Positions 8,235 through 19,880 of a stretch of 64,000 nt of DNA are shown one piece after another (the first letter of the stretch is position 1; every line of letters starts with the position of its first letter). Source of the DNA: Castor canadensis (Eukaryota; Chordata; Mammalia; Rodentia; Castoridae); assembly GCF_047511655.1 (NCBI RefSeq), contig NC_133390.1, positions 88,605,583 to 88,669,582 on the forward strand, in the 5' to 3' direction. Below the pieces are notes generated by a model. It was not told the DNA's origin. It ran no database searches and saw only the letters and a program-made list of their open reading frames with translations. A program made the position numbers and the translations under genes.

Positions 8235-11200
8235 GTGAGTTAGTTCAGCCTTCCGGTGTCCCGGGCGGCTTCCTGTGGAGGCCTCAACCTCAGCTCCGGC
8301 TCTGAGGCTGGGTTCCCCAGTGCTTCCCGGGGAGTTAGTCACACTGTTGCTCCCTTCCTCGACCTCTGTTGTCACACGGTCTTTCGGCAGTGGCCGCAGC
8401 CTCTAGTCCGTGGTCCCGCTGCTCCGGGCGCGCAGGCGTTGTTCCTCTTGAGCACCTTTAAGGTCAGAGGCTTTCATGGGCTGGATGGAGACTAGAGGAA
8501 ACGCATTTTTTATTTGCCCTTTTCCCAAACACATCACAGTTCTTGTTTGACTTTGATGTGTACTTTCCCTTTGACTTTTGCTGACATAGATTTCTGAATC
8601 CTGCTTCTTGAGTATATTTGCGCCTCACTAGGAGATAACGGGACAGTGAGGACAGTGCCGAAGGCTCCCTGAAAGGCACTTATGTCCACATTTAGTGTTG
8701 ATAGTGCCTTTATGAGAATTTTTCAGGGTCCCTCTGGAGAATTTTTCCTTCTCCAGTACAAACCTTATTTTTGCTGCTCTTGATTGAATTTTAATCCAGT
8801 TCAAGTGGCAGGGGGTGAAAGTTTTTAACGGGAGGGAATCATTCTTTTCAGTATTGTAGAGGTAAATAAGAAAGTAGACTTAACCTTTTCTTCCGTAATG
8901 AAAATCTCTAACCTTTACACTGCATTCTACCTAAAAATTGCCAAGTTTTTTGTTGTTGTTTTAAGACAGGGTCTCTTGATGTTGGCCTGGAACTTGCATC
9001 CTCCTGCCTTAGCTTAAAATAGTGCTGGGATTATAGACAAGAATCATCATACCCAATACAAAATACTTTTAAAGGATCATTAGGCAGAATATTTTCCCTT
9101 TAAGAAATTTCTCCTTCCATTGAAATGAAATGTGTAATGAGTTAGGATGGCCATGATAAGGATGGAAATGAAAGACGTAAACATTGACTCTTTTTTTCTC
9201 CCTTACCAGGCCAGCACAGTGGTTGCAGTTGGACTGAGCATTGCTGCTGCGGGATTTGCAGGTTTGTTTATGGTTTGGGAATGAAAGTGAAGTAGGGAGG
9301 TCGGGGATTAATTTATTATATTCCTTTTGGTTTTAGGCCGATACGTCTTACAAGCCATGAAGCATATGGAGCCTCAAGTAAAACAAGTTTTTCAAAGTCT
9401 ACCAAAATCTGTAAGACTTACCATACATTTTCACTATTTTTTCTAAATTTGCTACAAGTGTGTTTGTAAATTCTTTCTTAGCTATTATAAGAAATCAAAT
9501 GTTATATGTGACAGTTAAGGGCGGGTGCTATTAACAGTTCTAGTATTGTGAAAGTATCACTTACTGTTTTCACGCTATTAACTTCAGTGTTCACGTTGTT
9601 GCTTTCCCTCATCTATTCTTTCAAAAGCACAAGGGGACCTAAAGTGATCCATTCTTAGTATGTGCTCTTGGCCAACATGACACCTACTAAGCACTGCAGT
9701 TAATTTACTAGGTATAATGAGATATGATAATCTTGCCCTCTGCTGTCACAGTTAAGAATGAATTTGAGCTGGACAAGGTGGTACATGTCTGTAGTCCAAG
9801 CTACTCTGGAGGCTGAGGTGGGAGGATTGCTTGAGCCTAGGAGTCCCAGACTAGACTGGGCAACACAGCAAGACCTTGTCTTTAAAAAAAAGGCTTTGGG
9901 CATGGTTCAAGTGGTAGAGCATCTAGCAAGTGCAAGGCCCTGAGTTCAAACCCCAGTATCACCTCCGCCCACCAAAAAGAGTATGGCTGTGACAGCTTGT
10001 TGAACTTTTTTATGTTGATTAATGGTAGGCTTAGGGCTAGGAGTGGGCTCAAGTGATAGAGCACCTGCCTAGCAAGTGTGAGGCCCTGAGTTCAAACCCC
10101 AGAACCACCAAAAAAAGAAAGTGGGCTTTAGCTACTTTTCTGACCTAGTATCAAGGAGGACCTGACAGCGTGATTTTCTCCACACATACCATAAAGTCTT
10201 GTTTTAGTGGTTCCCTTGAATCACTTATTTAAAAGAAAAAACAAGTCTCCAGATCCTTTTCTGGTCTAAGCCATATTTGTCCTATGAGATCAAATTTTTA
10301 ACTAGAATATGGTTGAGTAGGAACGGTCTTCCACTCACTCCTGAAATAACTGTCAGATACTGTTCCTTTGGCAAGTTCATATTTGGATCTGTTCAGTAAC
10401 TGATAAAAAGTTTGTTGCTATTTACAAAGCTAAAATATAGAAGTTGCATTTAAAGTTCTAAAGTTTTTCAACTGCTTCTGTGGGTATTTACACTTTTTAG
10501 CAACATAAAACTTTTTATTGTATTAATCTTTCTTTACAAATGCATTTCCTTTTCAGGCCTTCAGTGGTGGCTATTACAGAGGTGGGTTTGAACCCAAAAT
10601 GACAAAACGAGAAGCAGCATTAATACTAGGTGTAAGGTAATTTCTAATACTAATAAAAAAATAATTTCCTTAATTTTTCTGCAGTTAAGGATAAAGCAGT
10701 TTTTAAAGGGGAGGCTGAACCAGGAAAGTTGCTATCTTCAGTTTTGGTCAATGGAACCTTGCTGCTCCTTCTTTAAGGGCTAAGTACTCCTTACAAAAGT
10801 CACATGGAAGGCACACTAAGAAATATTTTAACAGACTTCTCAACAGACTAGCACAGTGTTCTCTATAACTTAAGACATTTTCTGTGCTGAAATTCTGCTT
10901 TCCAAGAGAAATGTTCGATATTACCAAGTTCCAACTATAATTTTGAAAATGTTTTACACTTTAGATGTTTTTGTGGGACTGGAGTTTGAACTCTGGGCCT
11001 TGCGCTTACTAAGCAGGTGCTCTACCACTTGAGTCATTCCGTGAGCAAAAAAATGCTTTACTTTTTTAAGATAGTGTAATTCTCCAATTTAGAATATGCA
11101 TTTTTACATTTGTGTTGGAGCTCATAACAGGCTTTTATACTATTTTGATTTACTAGTTTCATAATCTTTAATTGGCCCTTATAATTTTTAATGTGACCCA

Positions 11201-12648
11201 GAAATAGACTGAAATAACTAGTTATCTTTTCTTTTTAATTAGCCCTACTGCCAATAAAGGAAAAATAAGAGATGCTCACCGACGAATTATGCTCTTAAAT
11301 CATCCAGACAAAGGTAAATAATCATTCTCCATGTTGTTGGAGGGACTAATTGTTATTAGAATGATTTTATATCTGATTCTTGGCTGTCTTAAGAGAAATG
11401 CCTGAAACCGTGTGAGAGCAGTTTCCCAGGCTAGGACCATGTTTTTTGTTTTGGTTTCTTAAAAAATAAATTTGAGGGAAATTTTTTATTTAAATAATGA
11501 ATAGATCTACGGTAATTTGGTAGTAGTGATAATCGTTTTAAAATCTGTATTTTTGGGCTGGGAGTGTGGCTCAAGAGCACTTACCAAAGCAAGTACAAGG
11601 CCAGGTACCAGGAAAAAAAAAATCTACATTTATGATAAAGTATGACTTCTAATAGTGATGGTCACAAATACTAGTACTACTTGTTTAGTAAAGCAAGTAT
11701 TAAATTTCAACTAATTAAACTGATTTTTTACTACATCCTTTTTAGATACTTTAGAAACTTACGGGATGTATTTACTTGCTTCTGTTATACTTCTAAGTAG
11801 CCTTGACTGTACTGAAAAGAACTCCTAATTGAATACCAAAAGATAGGGCACAAAAATTCATGTTCCAGGGCACAAATCTTATTATTCACATAGGAGAGGC
11901 CTTTTATAAAAGAGGGTGTTGACAGTTTTAACAGGACAGTCATTGGTTTCTAATCTAATAAGAGTATGAACTTTATCATATATTTTTAGAGGTCTTCTTA
12001 TTCAGTAGGTTTACATTTCTGCCAAATTTCCAATTGATACTGCTTGTTAGTCTTAGAAACACACTGCTCCATCAGATTAGTAGGACAGAAGCTATAAATG
12101 GCATCTTGAAGGGCCAGCTGATTGTAGGAAAAGAGAAAAACTGAAGACAGAAAGAGAACCTAAAGCAAATAGGGGTCTTTCCAACACAAAGCTCAGAAAC
12201 CTGAAAATATTTAGTATCATGGTTTAATAACAGTGTTAAGTCAATGTTCATTCATTATTTGTAATCATGAGCAGCTAACTTACACTCTTTCAAAAGCATA
12301 TGTATGTGGGAGATTTTAAAATCCTACTTCTATCAGCTTTTTGAGCTTTCTAAAAAGGTATTTTTTTGTGAAAAATCACCCTCATGTAAAATACTTCATT
12401 TCTCATTCGTCAAATATCCTACCATATATAGTGATCCAATTCAGCATCATTTTTACTGTTGTTTTTCTAATGAAAATACAAAATTTCACCTTCCAAATAA
12501 TCATTAGGATCCTTAAAATGAGTTTTTACCAGATTTAGAATCCATATTATAACTATGTTTTTTTTTTCTTCCTGTAGGAGGATCTCCTTATATAGCAGCC
12601 AAAATCAATGAAGCTAAAGATTTACTAGAAGGTCACGCTAAAAAATGA
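8232..12648 (+). CDS. DNAJC19: DNAJC19 (TIM14/PAM18), mitochondrial import J-protein, complete, 6 exons
   Basis: Joined exons 8232-8234, 9210-9261, 9337-9410, 10557-10636, 11243-11313 and 12578-12648 give 351 nt, 116 aa, the length of the human protein. All introns are GT-AG and all phases join cleanly. The order is a short intermembrane-space tip, one transmembrane helix at about residues 4-24 ([15 protein letters not shown]), a linker (HMEPQVKQ), then a C-terminal J domain at about 60-116 with the HPD motif intact (LLNHPDKGG). Family knowledge: it is anchored in the inner membrane at TIM23, partners MAGMAS/PAM16, and stimulates mitochondrial HSP70 ATPase to drive matrix import; it also associates with prohibitins, and human loss causes dilated cardiomyopathy with ataxia. 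It ends EGHAKK, where human has EGQAKK. No frameshift or lost key residue, so a functional gene, not one of the processed copies known for this gene. Confidence 0.98.
8946..9055 (-). mobile_element. B1-like SINE in DNAJC19 intron 1
   Basis: tttaagacagggtctcttga, tgttggcctggaacttgc, agtgctgggattataga: a diverged reversed B1. Confidence 0.7.
9210..9261 (+). CDS. DNAJC19: DNAJC19 exon 2
   Basis: Acceptor cccttaccag, donor gtttgttt. Codes [17 protein letters not shown] plus one base, the membrane anchor. Confidence 0.96.
9337..9410 (+). CDS. DNAJC19: DNAJC19 exon 3
   Basis: Acceptor ttggttttag, donor gtaagact. Codes the end of the anchor and the linker ([13 protein letters not shown]...LPKS). 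Confidence 0.96.
9767..9982 (+). mobile_element. Composite B1-like + ID-like SINE, DNAJC19 intron 3
   Basis: B1-like part ggctgaggtgggaggattgc, ccagactagactgggcaac; A-run linker; ID-like part catggttcaagtggtagagc, gagttcaaaccccagtatc. Confidence 0.9.
10031..10119 (+). mobile_element. ID-like SINE, DNAJC19 intron 3
   Basis: gagtgggctcaagtgataga, gcctagcaagtgtgaggccc, ttcaaaccccagaaccacc with A-rich tail: close to the local consensus, so fairly young. Confidence 0.9.
10557..10636 (+). CDS. DNAJC19: DNAJC19 exon 4
   Basis: Acceptor ccttttcag, donor gtaatttc. Codes [19 protein letters not shown] and the start of J-domain helix I (AALILGV). Confidence 0.96.
10964..11043 (-). mobile_element. ID-like SINE, DNAJC19 intron 4
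   Basis: Reversed copy: ggactggagtttgaactctg, gccttgcgcttactaagcag, gtgctctaccacttgag. Confidence 0.8.
11243..11313 (+). CDS. DNAJC19: DNAJC19 exon 5 with the HPD motif
   Basis: Acceptor tttttaattag, donor gtaaataa. Codes [19 protein letters not shown] followed by HPDK; HPD is essential for HSP70 stimulation. Confidence 0.97.
11554..11622 (+). mobile_element. ID-like SINE, internally shortened, DNAJC19 intron 5
   Basis: gggctgggagtgtggctcaa then a damaged middle and a poly(A) tail; the usual gttcaaacccc block is missing. Confidence 0.6.
12578..12648 (+). CDS. DNAJC19: DNAJC19 exon 6, last coding part
   Basis: Acceptor ttcttcctgtag. Codes [20 protein letters not shown] then AKK and TGA at 12646-12648. 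The 3' UTR continues downstream. Confidence 0.96.
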
Positions 12649-12709
12649 AAAATATGATGAATTTTAAGTTCATACTAGTATAATTTATGTGTATGATTAC
12701 CAGCTTTTT

Positions 12710-12715
12710 ATTAAA
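12710..12715 (+). terminator. DNAJC19: Candidate DNAJC19 poly(A) hexamer ATTAAA
   Basis: The variant hexamer ATTAAA lies 62 bases after the stop. A canonical AATAAA follows at 13385-13390 and could serve a longer 3' UTR. Which one is used cannot be told from sequence alone. Confidence 0.35.
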
Positions 12716-13384
12716 AAATGCCTCTGAGATAAACTTTTATAAATGATTCAGTACAAACAAGTTATGTCAAAGCCTTGGTATATTTTCTTTAAATGTGAGG
12801 ATCTTAAAATACTATAGTAGAGAATTAATATTCAGTAATTACAAATATGCATACTATTTCAATAGATAATGTAAATTATGCATTTAACAAAGAATTTAGG
12901 GTTTAGACTTGCTCTAACACTAAGTCCCTGCTCTAAAAGAGCCCCTCCCAGTTTAATGGGAGACATAAATTGGTAACTAAAATAAGTGGTAAGTATGACA
13001 TCAGCACAAACTTTTCAAGTAGAGACTCACGTTTGGAAGTGAAGCTGCTTCAAGGTACAACTGGGTCCAGCAATTTGGAATGTTGTAACTAAAAGTGAAT
13101 ATAGCCACAACTTTGACTTAAGATACTATCTAGGTGTGTATCTGTCTGTCAGTCAGTAACAGATGTTTATAAAATTATAAACATTTGAGAATACAGGTCC
13201 TATTTTTTAATCAGAAGTATTTACAGCCTGATAAAGACTTGTCATTTGGAAGTTATTCCTATTTTTTTTCTATATAATTCAGATTTTACAGTAGTTATAT
13301 GACCAAAACTGAACATTACTAGTGATATTGAAATTCCCTCAATATGAAGAGCATCCATCCTGGACTATTAAAAACTTACAAGCT

Positions 13385-13390
13385 AATAAA
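13385..13390 (+). terminator. DNAJC19: Candidate distal DNAJC19 poly(A) hexamer AATAAA
   Basis: The first canonical AATAAA after the stop on this strand, about 740 bases downstream, in a stretch free of SINEs. Confidence 0.35.
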
Positions 13391-13513
13391 TTTGATGACT
13401 ATCAGTCTAACATAAAATATGTAAGGATCTTAACCAGAGGGCCAATATGTATTAAACATCTGAGGTTATCTGGTCAGTGATCCCCAAACAGTATTATGCG
13501 TGGCTGGTTTTTC

Positions 13514-13601
13514 GTTTTTTTTTTGACAGTACTGAGGTTTGAGCTTAAGGCCTAAGACTTGTGAGGCAGGCTTTCTACCACCGGAGCCACTCACCAACCC
13601 T
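13514..13601 (-). mobile_element. ID-like SINE
   Basis: T-run, then gtactgaggtttgagctta, gtgaggcaggctttctacca and ccggagccactc: a reversed diverged copy. Confidence 0.7.
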
Positions 13602-15095
13602 TAATGTGTAGCTGTAAAATGATTTATACTACCTACCATTTATACTTCCTCAAATTATTACAAAGTTCTTAATATAGAATATAAAAGATTTCAAAAAGGC
13701 CAAACTAGTGGAGGTGAGCATAATTCATGTTTCAGTGTGTCAAGGGGCACTTTTAAAGTAAAGGTGTATTATTGGCTGTTTTCTATCTTGTACTGTTCAA
13801 AATCTAATGAAGTCTGAATATGATGAAGCACTAGCTTCTAAGGTTTTTATGTAGAATGAGGTTTTTTGTTAGTTAATTCAAGGGACAAGAGAAGTGAAGG
13901 TACAGTTGGTTCTTGTTATTCACAGTTGTGTTCTATAAACTCATTTCTTAAATACAGAAGTTTGGGAACAAAGAGGCTCTTGTAAGCCTCTATTCACACA
14001 TATTCTATCCATCTATCAACACAGAACCTGGTTTTAAGTGTTTAAAGATACCTTATTTAACATGTATTGTTGCTTCATTAACACTGATCTCAGTCTACAG
14101 CATAGCTTACTTTGGTAGAGAGCCATCTCAAATGGAGAAATCACCAACAAAAAACACAAACATGAAATATGACCATGTACATAAAGGATACTTATTCATG
14201 AGAGTAGAAACAAGAAGGCAGACCATTGTCCTGTTTAAGCACCTGGTGCAATTCAAATTTTTTGCCAGTTTGCAGTTATTAAAAAATGACCAGGAAAGCA
14301 TGTTGACTGTTGACTTGGGGGTTATAAATTTTATTAAGTAGGTGAATTCACAAGTAAAGAATCTGAGGATTCGCCTTAGCTTGGTTTACTTATCTTTCAT
14401 TTCAATTCTTTGGCCTAATCAAAAAACTTTCTATAAAGACCTTTGAGGTAGTTACAAATTAAAAACAGATTTTTGAAAGACAGTGTGATAATATGCCCAT
14501 AGGAATCACCAATTAACTATAAAAAGGAAGACAATGCAATAGGCATTAAGTACCTTAAATGTTAAGACCATGTGAAAACCACTTAAAAATACAAAGGAGT
14601 TTGGTGAATCACATTTCTCTTTCATAGCTATCAGTTCTATTTTCTCTAGGCATATCTTTTTCAAGTGGGTAAGTCCACATTTCATTGAAAATTATTAAGC
14701 ATACTAAATATTTAAATGCCATCTATGTGAGTGCTGTAGATCCTAATGATTAACCAAAGCAAGGATCTATAGAAGTCTTATCTTTTATTGGTATTTTCTT
14801 AGAAAACACTTAGTTCTTGGTGCTAAGCATTGTTTTCTCAATAGACTTGTTACTATGTACATTTTACTCGTAAGGAAACAAGTTTTAATGAATTAATGTG
14901 CCTAAGGAGACCAACTGAGAAAAGTTGATCCTTCTTAGATCTAAAGTTCCGTACTTCTACCCTCTGTACTGATGGTGACTTTCACAATTCTGGTAATCCA
15001 AGTATATTTTCCTTGGTGGTACCAAAGATGTCTGGTAGTGGTAGTTTTAGCATCTAGTTTAGGCCTTTCTCCTTACAAGTTGGTGTTTACAGGTA

Positions 15096-15176
15096 AATTG
15101 TTTCTCCACCCCCCACCATGTGGGGAGATCAAACCCAACACTTTGTGCACGTTAGGCAGGCACTCTACCACTCACA
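15096..15176 (-). mobile_element. ID-like SINE
   Basis: gggagatcaaacccaacac, tttgtgcacgttaggcaggc, actctaccactc: reversed copy. Confidence 0.7.
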
Positions 15177-15214
15177 TCTCCATCCACAGATATTTACTCT
15201 TTAAACAGAGACCA

Positions 15215-15283
15215 AGGGCTAAGGGTGTAGCTCAGAGGCAGAGAGGCACTGAGCTCAATACCCAGCTTGGGGAAAAAATGGGA
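15215..15283 (+). mobile_element. ID-like SINE, short
   Basis: gggctaagggtgtagctcag, aggcactgagctcaatacc: the tRNA-like head with a shortened middle. Confidence 0.6.
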
Positions 15284-15499
15284 AGGTAGGGTTAAACAAC
15301 CATACTCGGAGAATAGAAGATGCAGGGATTCAAGTTAAGCTTCTGCAAGAATAGCTGGTGGCTTTTCAGCAAGTGATCTCTATGCTCAGGGCTCATGCTT
15401 CCTCATCTGTAAAAAAGGATAAATGACCAAATCAAAATTGTTCAATGTTTCTTCACATTTTATGGCTAGAGAAGTGAAAAGCCAGAGCAAACTGTTCTT

Positions 15500-15637
15500 A
15501 AGTTTACATAGCAAATGTGAACCAAGCCTTGTATGCACATATGAATAATAAAAGAAAAAAAATAAAATAAAATAAAATGGGAAAAAAATCTTTACAAAAG
15601 ACAAATTAAAAAAAAAAAAAAGTTTACATAGCAAATG
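15500..15637 (+). mobile_element. Very short L1 3' end with 18-bp target-site duplication
   Basis: Identical 18-bp flanks (aagtttacatagcaaatg) lie at 15500-15517 and 15620-15637. Between them is about 102 bp: gaaccaagccttgtatgcac, atatgaataataaaag and a long A-rich tail. The same end occurs in the L1 at 61062-61375, so this is an extreme 5' truncation. Confidence 0.85.
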
Positions 15638-16011
15638 AAACTAGAACCGAGTATTGGAATTCACTAGCTCACTTACGTTCTTTCATAGGTTAGGTTTATA
15701 TATTAGTTCTCGTTAGAGATTTGAGAAGAATTTCTGTCCAGACTTGACAGATCTGGTACGCCATAAGTTTGTGTCCCTTAGCCCCTTTGCTTTTCCCTTT
15801 ACTGGGCCTCTTAAGTTGACATCACTAAGAGTGTGTAAAAACTTTGTTGGGAATGGGAATGAAAGTGGCCCTGAAGTGAACAATCTTTTCCTTGCCTCCA
15901 AGTATTTCCAAATAGTGGGAGTATTTACAGAAGCATTTAAACAAAAATAGTCTACTCATATAGATCACTATTCCAAAAGGCACATGCCATTCAAAATATT
16001 GTATTTGAAAA

Positions 16012-16118
16012 CCAGTAGAGCATGGTAGCATATGGCTGTATTGCTAACACTTGGAGAGGCTGAGGCAGGATCTTGAGTTCCAGGCCAGCCTGGACAAATA
16101 GCACCCTCTCTCAAAATT
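16012..16118 (+). mobile_element. B1-like SINE
   Basis: gagcatggtagcatatggct, cacttggagaggctgaggca, ttccaggccagcctggac: diverged B1 monomer. Confidence 0.75.
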
Positions 16119-17034
16119 TGAGAACTCACGTGAAAGGTTGTAAATACGTCCCATTTCTGCATATCTGCTGAGTCAATATTTAGTTATATGGTCTCCCAGT
16201 CATCCTTAATCTTAAATAGAAGGCAGCTAGAAGAATGACAACACAGGAAAAAACCCTAACAGTAACTGTGTTATACTGAAAAAACTATACTGTATTCAGC
16301 ACTGAAAATGTATGCACTACTTTATAAAGAAAACCTTACATCAGAAAGTTATATTTTGAACATAATAAGAAACTTAAAACTTGGCTCAAAAGTTTGAACA
16401 GAATAGGAAACTATAAAGAGAAAGTAACTAAATTTAAAATTTGTGGTTGTATAAAAATACTGAGTGTGAGTAGCCTTGACTATCTGGAAACATAAATGTC
16501 CCAAGCTCTGCTTTTTGTTAACACTGTGGTTCAGAATGCTGTGCATTTGCTTAGAGCTAATTGTTGCCTTAGCAACAGGATGTAAGAAGTGTTTCTACCC
16601 TGTAACCTATTAGTCCAGTGTTATGGTATGATCTGGAAAACGGTAGCACTTGCTGCCACTTTAGTGTTTTTTTTAAACAAGTTTCAAATTTATTTTTCTT
16701 GAAAACAGCATGTCACTTGGAAAATAAAGCCCAAAGGAGATGAAATATAAGCTTCAGGCAAAATTTTAGTATAAATTGCTTTATCTAGAAGTACTGGAAA
16801 ATATTTTTAATCCAAGTGGTTTCTAAACAAGAAAATGAGTAAACTTTACAACTAATTTAAAAAGGTACAACATGCAGAAAGTATTTCACCAATAACAATG
16901 TAACCACTGAAATATAAAGAAATCCAATATTAAAGTGGTGTAACTTGGTAGCTCAGCTGTTAACAGCGAGGAAATCAATAAACAATTATTTTGTCCTTTT
17001 GGCATTTAGCCTAATTAGTATGGATTCATGTAAA

Positions 17035-17056
17035 ACACACACGCACACACACACTT
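17035..17056 (+). repeat. (AC)n microsatellite, short
   Basis: About 22 bases of AC repeat with one ACGC variant. Confidence 0.85.
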
Positions 17057-17157
17057 TTAATTCAGCATACCCCTTGTGAGATTGAGCATCTGGTTAAATG
17101 TTACCTAGGGTCTGATGCATGACCAGATTCAAGTTACATTAACAGTGGAAGATCCTA

Positions 17158-17474
17158 GGGCCAGGTACAGTGGCTCAGGCCTGCAACCCCACCTACTAGC
17201 TATATAAATCAAGAGGACACCATTACAGCTAGTCTGGGCAAAGTTAGCAAGATCCCCAGATCAACCAGTAAGAATACATGATGAGCACCTATGGTCCCAG
17301 CTAAGTGGAAGACCATCGGTAGGTGGATAGTGATCCAGGATGCCCCCAATAAAACATGTTGAGACCTTATCTGAAAAATAAAGCAAAAAAGGACTGGTGG
17401 TGTGGCTCAAGTGGTAGAGTGCTTGCCTAGCAAGCATAAGGACCTGAGCATAAATCCCAGTACCACCAAAAATC
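17158..17474 (+). mobile_element. Composite SINE: two B1-like units plus an ID-like unit
   Basis: First unit ggccaggtacagtggctcag; second unit gatgagcacctatggtccca with a degraded middle; then ggactggtggtgtggctcaa, gcctagcaagcataaggacc, aatcccagtaccaccaaa. Confidence 0.8.
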
Positions 17475-17737
17475 AAAATAGAGGAAGGTCTTTCAAGATC
17501 AGTTTGGCCATCTTGTTGGACATAATGGAAGCCACAGAGTGTAAGTTAACAGAAGTAAAATAGTTGACTCCCAGTTGTATGCTTTTACCTCTCACTCCCC
17601 TTTCAACTGCCGAAGGAAGAAACTGACAAGTGGATTATAGGAAAACTTGTATTATAAAGCGGGCTTTTCATGTCCTTCAGTGCTTGAAGTAGAAAATACA
17701 GATCAATCTGAATCCAAAGTGATACAGTGATACACCT

Positions 17738-17856
17738 ACCTACCCCCTTGTGACAGGATCTCAACACATAGCCTAGGACGGCCAAAGCTTGCAATCTCCT
17801 ACACCTTAACCCTTCCAAGTAGTGACATTACAGGTGTGTACCACCACATCCAGCAT
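17738..17856 (-). mobile_element. B1-like SINE
   Basis: cttgtgacaggatctcaac, cttccaagtagtgacattac, aggtgtgtaccaccacatcc: diverged reversed B1. Confidence 0.7.
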
Positions 17857-19570
17857 CATTAACCCTTCTGAAAAGTGAAATACTATTTGTACCAACATCA
17901 CCCAGTAATTAGGGGTTTTCTGGATATCTGAATTCCTTATGGAATTTGAAAAAGCTGGACTTAAAAATGCAGTTAGGTTGGGCCATAGGAAATTGTCAAT
18001 AGTTATTTTTGACCCATAAAAGTGGTAATTACCTACTGTTTGATCTATGTACTTACTTCAACCAGCAGAGTATACTTTTCAACTTAACACCCCTTGTGCC
18101 AAAAGTTTGACCACCAATTACAATTACCTTATTGCATCAGTTCCTAAAATAGAACCTATCACAGGTTAATAATGTGTTATCAGTAACTATAATCCACTCA
18201 AACACACATCCTAGAGAGAACTAATTTTTTTAAGGGGCCAGCAAATTTAACATACTATACATCCTTATGAAAAGATTTAAGGATTCCAAACCAAAACAGC
18301 AAAAGATGTGAATAGTTTGACTTTTTATAACATCCTATATATTTCAAACCTAAGTTCTTTAAAGCCTTTTAGAAATTCAAGAATAAAAAATTTTCCCTGT
18401 CATTTCCAGTAACCACCAAACATCTTACTGGATTTTCTACATATCTGAAACCCAGGACTTAATGCATGATAGCCACAATATTCCATTTAGTTACCCTTAA
18501 TACAAGCTCCTTATAGACCTAGTCATGGTTTGAACCTCAAAAAGCAGAGGACACAAATGGTGCTTCACCACAGCTATGGACACTTAGTTAGCATACCATC
18601 TCTACAGAGACTCTGCTCAGGATACAAAACCTTAAATAGTAAATAGCTACAAAAATGCCTGTAACTTTAGCAAAACAGTGTTAGAACTCTCCTAGAAAGG
18701 TCTGATACAGATGGGGTTCTAGAGTACAAGAGTTATGACCGATCAGAGCTTAGCGTTTCCCTATTCTTTAGTTCTTTTGCTTACGTATCACCTGTGCTTT
18801 CTTTAAAAAACTATATATATATCCATTAAGCAACATCCCTCAGCCTGTACTAAGCAGTATCTAAGGTGAACTTCGATAAAGTCACTGACTTGATGGGCTA
18901 ATTCTCCTTAACTCCATGTTAGAATACATAGCTATTTAAAATCAGTACTTTTTTGTATCCCAACTTATACACATTACCCAAGGTAACACTTTGCCCAAGT
19001 TTCAAGCCCTTTTAAAGGTTTAGCCAACAAACGTATCTCCTCTCAAGGTATCAAGAAAATCAAGATTATTTTTGCCTCCTACCTTTGTGGTTCAGTTGAG
19101 GTTCTACAAATGACTTCACACATATATATATGCTGAAACTGTCTGAGCAGCACAAGATCTTTCAGAATGTTTTTTGCTTGACCTTGTTTAGTGTATATTA
19201 ACAACTACCCCCCATGACAACATCTCGTCAAACTAGCGTAGCAGCAAAGAAATATAGACTCCTTTCAAAATTAAGTTTAAAGGCAACCTGAATCAAGCTA
19301 ACTGGATACTTGGTTGTATACTGCTTAAAACAAAGGTATACTCATCACAGTTCTTCAGTATGTTTTCCAACCTCCCAAGTCATTGAGTTTAGTCAATCCA
19401 AAGTAATGAGATCTGAACTGTTTCTTAAATATTGTTAACTCTTTTTAAACTGCTTCAGTTATAGCTATACTCACTTTAAGTACAGTTTGGTTTCTTTCTC
19501 ACTGAAACAATCTTTATGGAAAAAATTTCTTTGTAACACATTTGCCAATTAGGACATTGAAATTCTTCAT

Positions 19571-19640
19571 AAACTGGGACACTTGACTAGCACGTGCAAG
19601 ACTCCGGGGTTTAATTCCCAGAACCTCAAAAGGGGAAAAT
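19571..19640 (+). mobile_element. ID-like SINE fragment
   Basis: gactagcacgtgcaagactc and gggtttaattcccagaacc keep only the 3' half of an ID-like element. Confidence 0.5.
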
Positions 19641-19872
19641 GTGAAATTACCTGTTGCAGGAACTATACTATTCATGCTTTACTTAAAAACGCTCCCTATC
19701 AGAGACCATTAAGATTAAGACAATAAAAACATTTAACACCAGCACATTTTAACCTCAATTAGAATATATTTGAGGGCTATGGTTCTACATATACTGATGT
19801 GCAATTTTCACATTTTTAACTGTACATTGAATCACACTTCAATTCATACAAATCAAAACCACTTAGTATTTT

Positions 19873-19880
19873 TATGTACA
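19873..19880 (-). promoter_or_regulatory. FXR1: Pumilio-type element (UGUACAUA) in probable FXR1 3' UTR
   Basis: TATGTACA on the + strand is TGTACATA on the gene strand, matching the PUM consensus UGUANAUA. It would lie only in the longer 3' UTR form. A single 8-mer can occur by chance. Confidence 0.3.

Larger units (their letters stand above)
7960..8480 (+). promoter_or_regulatory. DNAJC19: DNAJC19 CpG-rich promoter region
   Basis: CpG density rises sharply here against an AT-rich background, and the translation start lies within it at 8232. Visible motifs: a GC-box-like ccgcccgccc near 7996; ETS/GABP-type TTTCCGG at 8055-8061 and CTTCCGG at 8250-8256; an NRF-1-like GCGCGCAGGCG at about 8428-8438. 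GABP (NRF-2) and NRF-1 are known drivers of nuclear genes for mitochondrial proteins, which suits this gene. No TATA box is evident, so a TATA-less promoter with dispersed start sites is likely. Exact transcription start unknown. Confidence 0.7.
12649..14329. other. DNAJC19 3' UTR and gap between the convergent genes
   Basis: AT-rich, without exons. It holds the candidate DNAJC19 poly(A) signals and one reversed ID-like SINE at 13514-13601. The open frame at 14132-14341 is short and has no family resemblance. Confidence 0.5.

Noticed and set aside
7878-8375. 165-codon frame antisense to the DNAJC19 promoter and exon 1
   Set aside because: CpG-rich DNA is poor in stop codons, and the frame has no recognisable domain or splice support.
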